Part shown: piece by piece, positions 60,676 to 64,000 of the stretch
Layout: each line of letters opens with the position of its first letter
How positions within the stretch are numbered: the first letter of the stretch is position 1
DNA from: Vibrio japonicus
Lineage (GTDB): Bacteria > Pseudomonadota > Gammaproteobacteria > Enterobacterales > Vibrionaceae
Assembly: GCF_024582835.1 (NCBI RefSeq)
Contig: NZ_CP102096.1
Coordinates: 2,170,001 to 2,234,000 of the forward strand
DNA length: 64,000 nt
Direction of reading: 5' to 3'
Notes under the pieces: generated by a model
What the model was told of the DNA's origin: nothing
What the model saw: the letters and a program-made list of their open reading frames with translations, nothing else
Databases searched by the model: none
Made by a program: the position numbers and the translations under genes

Positions 60676-60690
60676 TTAATACCAATCTAA
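60676..60690. repeat. Solo IS630-end-like sequence
   Basis: TAATACCAATCTAA at 60677-60690 is identical over 14 bases to the left end plus flank of the IS630 copies at 28087 and 29202. No matching right end occurs nearby, so it may be a relic of an IS or a miniature element. Confidence 0.45.
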
Positions 60691-60710
60691 ATAAGAATTA
60701 AAGCGGAAAC

Positions 60711-60742
60711 AAAAAAACCAGTACAACAGGGTACTGGTTTTT
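60711..60742 (-). terminator. ispH terminator
   Basis: AAAACCAGTAC (60714-60724) pairs with GTACTGGTTTT (60731-60741), with a U-run on the minus strand, after the ispH stop. Confidence 0.92.
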
Positions 60743-60765
60743 ATGATAACAACACGATGTGCGAC

Positions 60766-61731
60766 TTAGTCGATTTGTTTAATCTGTAACTCTTTAGGTA
60801 CTTCAAAGAACATGTTTTCTTCTCGCCCTTGAATCTCTTCAATCGACTCTGTACCAACGATTTGTTTAATACGAGCTAGAATCTGATTCACCAACTCTTC
60901 AGGAGCAGACGCGCCCGCAGTCACACCCACTTTACGTTTGCCATCAAACCACTCTGTTTGAATGTCTTCTGGGCAATCGGTCAGGTATCCTGGTGTGCCT
61001 AGCTTTTCAGCCAACTCTTTTAATCGAGTTGAGTTCGATGAGTTTTTAGAACCGACAACCACCACCACTTCAACATCAGACGCCATATCACGTACTGCGT
61101 CCTGACGATTTTGAGTCGCGTAACAAATGTCGTCTTTACGTGGTCCTTGAATTTCAGGGAACACTCGACGCAGCTCTTCGATCACATCCGCGGTTTCATC
61201 AACAGAAAGCGTGGTTTGGCTTACGTAATGAAGCTCTGATGGATCTTTCACGATCGCTTTTAGCTTCTCAACGTCAGCTGGGGTTTCTACCAAGTACATA
61301 CCGCCCGTTTCGCTAGAGTACTGACCCATTGTTCCTTCGACTTCTGGGTGGCCTGCGTGACCAATTAGTACGACTTCCATGTTACGACGACTTGCGCGTG
61401 CAACTTCCATATGAACTTTGGTTACAAGCGGGCATGTCGCATCGAAAACGGTTAAGTCGCGCTCTTTTGCCTCTTTACGTACCGCTTGCGATACACCATG
61501 AGCAGAGAAGATAACGATGTTGTCATCAGGTACTTCACTCAGCTCTTCAACGAAAATAGCACCGCGCTGCTTAAGTCCTTCCACAACGAAGCGGTTATGC
61601 ACGACTTCATGGCGAACATAAATCGGCGGTTGATACATTTCTAGAGCGCGCTCAACGATACTAATCGCACGGTCTACACCAGCGCAGAAACCGCGAGGGT
61701 TAGCTAACAGGATTTTCATTTCATTGCTCAT
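60766..61731 (-). CDS. ispH: IspH, HMBPP reductase
   Basis: A 321-residue [4Fe-4S] enzyme with three cluster cysteines, in [25 protein letters not shown] and [11 protein letters not shown]. It catalyses the last step of the MEP isoprenoid pathway. A second in-frame ATG four codons later ([10 protein letters not shown]) would give the commonest family start. It follows fkpB by 18 bases. Its cluster links it to the Isc system in this window. Confidence 0.96.
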   Translation of the reverse strand: MSNEMKILLANPRGFCAGVDRAISIVERALEMYQPPIYVRHEVVHNRFVVEGLKQRGAIFVEELSEVPDDNIVIFSAHGVSQAVRKEAKERDLTVFDATCPLVTKVHMEVARASRRNMEVVLIGHAGHPEVEGTMGQYSSETGGMYLVETPADVEKLKAIVKDPSELHYVSQTTLSVDETADVIEELRRVFPEIQGPRKDDICYATQNRQDAVRDMASDVEVVVVVGSKNSSNSTRLKELAEKLGTPGYLTDCPEDIQTEWFDGKRKVGVTAGASAPEELVNQILARIKQIVGTESIEEIQGREENMFFEVPKELQIKQID

Positions 61732-61749
61732 GGTTTTATCTTTGGCTGG

Positions 61750-62181
61750 CTATTCTACTGACAAAATCTCAACTTCAAAAGTCACATCTTGCCCTGCTAA
61801 TGGGTGGTTAAAGTCTACGGTTACCGAATCACCGGCAATTTCGGTAATAATTCCAGGTATTTCCATGCCGTCAGGCCCTGAAAATGCCATGATCGTACCG
61901 ACTTCAACTTCTGCATCACCAACGAACTTTGCTCTGTCCATGTAGTGAATATTATCTGGGTTTGGCATCCCAAATGCGTCTTGAGCTTTTAACTCGATTG
62001 CTTTGTTGTCACCCTCGTTCAAGCCTAAAAGACACTGTTCGAAGTTTTCACTCAAGCTACCATCACCGATCACTAACTTGGCAGGTTTGCCCATGTTATG
62101 CGTACTGTCTGCAACGGAGCCATCTTTCATTTTTATTGTAAAGTGCAGGGTTACTGCTGAATCTTGGGCAATTGTAGTCAC
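61750..62181 (-). CDS. fkpB: FkpB (SlpA), FKBP-type peptidyl-prolyl isomerase
   Basis: A 143-residue SlyD-like/FkpB isomerase: VTLHFTIKMKDGSVADSTHN, LIGDGSLSENFEQCLLGLNEGDN-type core and FNHPLAGQDVTFEVEIL. GTG start at 62181 with AAGGAAG upstream. It lies between lspA and ispH as in E. coli, but a terminator separates it from lspA, so fkpB-ispH likely has its own promoter. Confidence 0.94.
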   Translation of the reverse strand: MTTIAQDSAVTLHFTIKMKDGSVADSTHNMGKPAKLVIGDGSLSENFEQCLLGLNEGDNKAIELKAQDAFGMPNPDNIHYMDRAKFVGDAEVEVGTIMAFSGPDGMEIPGIITEIAGDSVTVDFNHPLAGQDVTFEVEILSVE

Positions 62182-62242
62182 GTTACTGCTTCCTTGAAGT
62201 GATTGTCGATATTAGGACGTGTTGACCTAAGACGTTTATATT

Positions 62243-62276
62243 AAAAAGCGCTCTCCGAATCAACGGACAGCGCTTA
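62243..62276 (-). terminator. lspA terminator
   Basis: 12-bp stem with one mismatch (62247-62258 with about 62265-62275) followed on the minus strand by a U-run, located between lspA and fkpB. Confidence 0.8.
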
Positions 62277-62298
62277 GGGTTATTAGCTAAAGCAAGAA

Positions 62299-62808
62299 TT
62301 ACGCTCCAGTATTTTCTTTTTTGCGAAAACCATCCAAGATGATCATCGCAGCACCGATACAGATTGCGGCATCTGCAAGGTTAAACGCAGGCCAGTGATA
62401 ATTACCCCAATAAAAGTCTAGGTAATCAACAACAAAGCCATGAACGATGCGGTCAAACACATTGCCAACTGCGCCGCCAATAATCATCGCGTAGGCACTA
62501 TTGTTCCACTTTTCCGTCGCCGGTAATTTACTCATCCAATATGTCAGCACACCACTAACAACAAACGCGATACCAGTAAACAACCAACGTTGCCAGCCAG
62601 CTTGATCGCTTAAAAAGCTAAATGCTGCGCCATAGTTATGGACATACAACAGGTTAAAGAATGGCAAAATTTCAATTCGGTTTGCCCAACCATAACCCAT
62701 GTTCTCCATCACTAGGAACTTGATGCCAATATCAGCAATAAAGATCAGGATCGCTAACCAAAGCCAGCGTACTCCAGATTGTTTCAATGTTAGTGCTTTT
62801 TCGCTCAT
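62299..62808 (-). CDS. lspA: LspA, lipoprotein signal peptidase
   Basis: A 169-residue membrane aspartic peptidase with four helices. The catalytic Asp residues lie in [18 protein letters not shown] and [11 protein letters not shown]. It cleaves prolipoproteins such as BamD, the DUF2799 protein and the Tad lipoprotein in this window. AGGTAAAG precedes the ATG. It follows ileS with a terminator-like hairpin in between. Confidence 0.96.
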   Translation of the reverse strand: MSEKALTLKQSGVRWLWLAILIFIADIGIKFLVMENMGYGWANRIEILPFFNLLYVHNYGAAFSFLSDQAGWQRWLFTGIAFVVSGVLTYWMSKLPATEKWNNSAYAMIIGGAVGNVFDRIVHGFVVDYLDFYWGNYHWPAFNLADAAICIGAAMIILDGFRKKENTGA

Positions 62809-62815
62809 TACTTTA

Positions 62816-62850
62816 CCTAAAAACAGCCCCAGTAAACACTGGGGCTGCTA
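62816..62850 (-). terminator. Hairpin terminator between ileS and lspA
   Basis: CAGCCCCAGT-AAAC-ACTGGGGCTG (62824-62847) followed on the minus strand by five U, just past the ileS stop and ending within 10 bases of the lspA start. It may only partly stop read-through. Confidence 0.85.
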
Positions 62851-62872
62851 AAACTAATGAAAGTTCAATAAA

Positions 62873-64000
62873 TTATGCGTATTTACGCTCTTCGCCTTCA
62901 CCGTCAACGTTCGAAACACAGCGGCCACAAATCTTTTCGTGTCCTGCAATTGTGCCTACGTCTGGAGTATGGTGCCAACAACGGTCACATTTTTCTGATT
63001 CCGCCGCTTTCACTTCAACGAATAAGCCTTCCACATCTGTCACTTGCGCGTTGTCAGTCTTCTCACTCATAGGCTTGACAACAGCAGCAGACGTCAATAG
63101 AACAAAACGTAGTTCGTCTTCTAGCTTGTTAAGCTTCGCCGCCAGTGCATCATCAGCAAATAGAGTCACTTCTGCTTGTAGCGCGCCACCGATAGTCTTT
63201 TCGCTACGAGCTGCTTCAAGCAGCTTGTTTACACCGCCACGAACCGCTTGGATTCCAGTCCAGAAGTCGTTGTTTAGCTCTTCACCTTCAGCAAGACCAA
63301 ATAAGCCATCGAACCACTCACTAGTGAAAACAAACTTATCGCGTTGACCTGGCATTTCGCTCCAGATTTCGTCAGCAGTGAATGACATGATTGGTGCCAT
63401 CCAGCGAACGAGAGCTTCAACAATGTAGTAAAGCGCTGTCTGACAGCTACGCTGTGCGTGACCACCACGTTTCGCTGTGTACTGACGGTCTTTAATTACG
63501 TCTAGGTAGAATGAGCCCATTTCGATAGAACAGAACTGCATCAAGCGCTGTGTCACTGCGTGAGTGTTGTACTCTTCATACGCTTTCACGATCTCTTCTT
63601 GAGCCGCTAGCGCACGGCCTACAGCCCAGCGATCCAGTGCCACCATTTCTTCCGCTGGAACAAGATCAGTTTCTGGGTTGAAACCGTTCAAGTTTGCCAG
63701 GAAGAAACGAGCTGTGTTACGGATACGACGGTATGCATCTGCGCTGCGTTTTAGGATTTCATCAGAAACCGCAACTTCACCAGTGTAGTCCGTAGATGCA
63801 ACCCACAGACGCAGAATATCTGCACCTAGCTTGTTCGTTACATCTTTAGGCGCAACAACGTTACCGATAGACTTCGACATTTTACGGCCTTGACCGTCAA
63901 CCACGAAACCGTGTGTCAGTACTTGTTTGTATGGAGCTTCACCTTTCATCGCGATCGATGAGATCAATGAAGACTGGAACCAACCACGGTGCTGGTCAGA
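62873..64000 (-). CDS. ileS: IleS, isoleucyl-tRNA synthetase (C-terminal part)
   Basis: The last 375 residues of IleS; the N-terminal part lies beyond the window. The frame starts [12 protein letters not shown], contains the class-I motif KMSKS ([10 protein letters not shown]), the anticodon-binding helical domain and a C-terminal zinc ribbon with two CxxC pairs (CDRCWHH and CGRC). It charges tRNA-Ile. It heads the ileS-lspA-fkpB-ispH group. Confidence 0.97.
   Translation of the reverse strand, partial: SDQHRGWFQSSLISSIAMKGEAPYKQVLTHGFVVDGQGRKMSKSIGNVVAPKDVTNKLGADILRLWVASTDYTGEVAVSDEILKRSADAYRRIRNTARFFLANLNGFNPETDLVPAEEMVALDRWAVGRALAAQEEIVKAYEEYNTHAVTQRLMQFCSIEMGSFYLDVIKDRQYTAKRGGHAQRSCQTALYYIVEALVRWMAPIMSFTADEIWSEMPGQRDKFVFTSEWFDGLFGLAEGEELNNDFWTGIQAVRGGVNKLLEAARSEKTIGGALQAEVTLFADDALAAKLNKLEDELRFVLLTSAAVVKPMSEKTDNAQVTDVEGLFVEVKAAESEKCDRCWHHTPDVGTIAGHEKICGRCVSNVDGEGEERKYA

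Overview
The window is chromosomal DNA of a marine gammaproteobacterium, almost certainly a Vibrio. Three blocks support this: ileS-lspA-fkpB-ispH; btsSR/aroF-tyrA/ettA/slt-trpR/pheA/raiA/bamD-rluD-pgeF-clpB; and suhB/trmJ-iscRSUA-hscBA-fdx-iscX-pepB-ndk. All keep the gene order I remember from Vibrio cholerae chromosome 1, and the rRNA operon is of Vibrionaceae type. The species cannot be fixed by eye.

Layout. Bases 1-10728 (minus strand) hold most of a tad/flp locus for a type IVb tight-adherence pilus: flp pilin, prepilin peptidase tadV, an unusual AAA+ ATPase with a winged-helix-like N-terminus, rcpC, secretin rcpA, a small lipoprotein, tadG/E/F, tadZ, tadA, tadB and the start of tadC, which is cut by the window edge. 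An AraC-type regulator with a receiver-like N-terminus is divergent from it (11010). Then come a fatty acyl-CoA ligase, two LysR regulators around a DUF1127 microprotein, and a second EF-G (fusA). From 18157 to 27546 lie ndk, pepB and the full Isc iron-sulfur operon with trmJ and suhB. Type-1 IscR boxes sit before iscR, and a third IscR-like box sits between trmJ and suhB.

Bases 27589-30313 are a degraded patch: a broken AraC/GyrI-like regulator cut off by two head-to-tail IS630-family copies (1115-bp period). This scar abuts the 3' end of a complete rRNA operon (16S, tRNA-Ile, tRNA-Ala, 23S, 5S, tRNA-Asp, tRNA-Trp; 30375-35834, minus strand) with P1 and P2 promoters near 36102-36253.

Bases 36364-64000 are core genes: clpB with a sigma-32 promoter, pgeF-rluD, bamD, raiA, the phe leader attenuator and pheA, yjjX, slt-trpR, ettA, a PilZ protein followed by an M23 peptidase, aroF-tyrA with TyrR boxes, the BtsS/BtsR pyruvate two-component system, a murein-recycling cluster (nagZ, anmK, murQ), a DUF2799 lipoprotein, a short CstA-family transporter, and ispH-fkpB-lspA-ileS (ileS cut by the window end).

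How the parts connect. BtsSR and the CstA-family transporter form a likely sensing-uptake unit: the transporter promoter carries five BtsR-type motifs spaced exactly 20 bp apart (58901-58988). Aromatic amino-acid supply is controlled at several points: phe attenuation, TyrR boxes and TrpR. Fe-S assembly is under IscR feedback that may extend to trmJ. The suhB leader carries a boxA matching the rRNA boxA elements, in line with SuhB acting in rRNA antitermination. The best candidates for undescribed biology are the 20-bp BtsR array, the AAA+ ATPase in the tad locus with its divergent AraC regulator, and the IscR-like box at trmJ.
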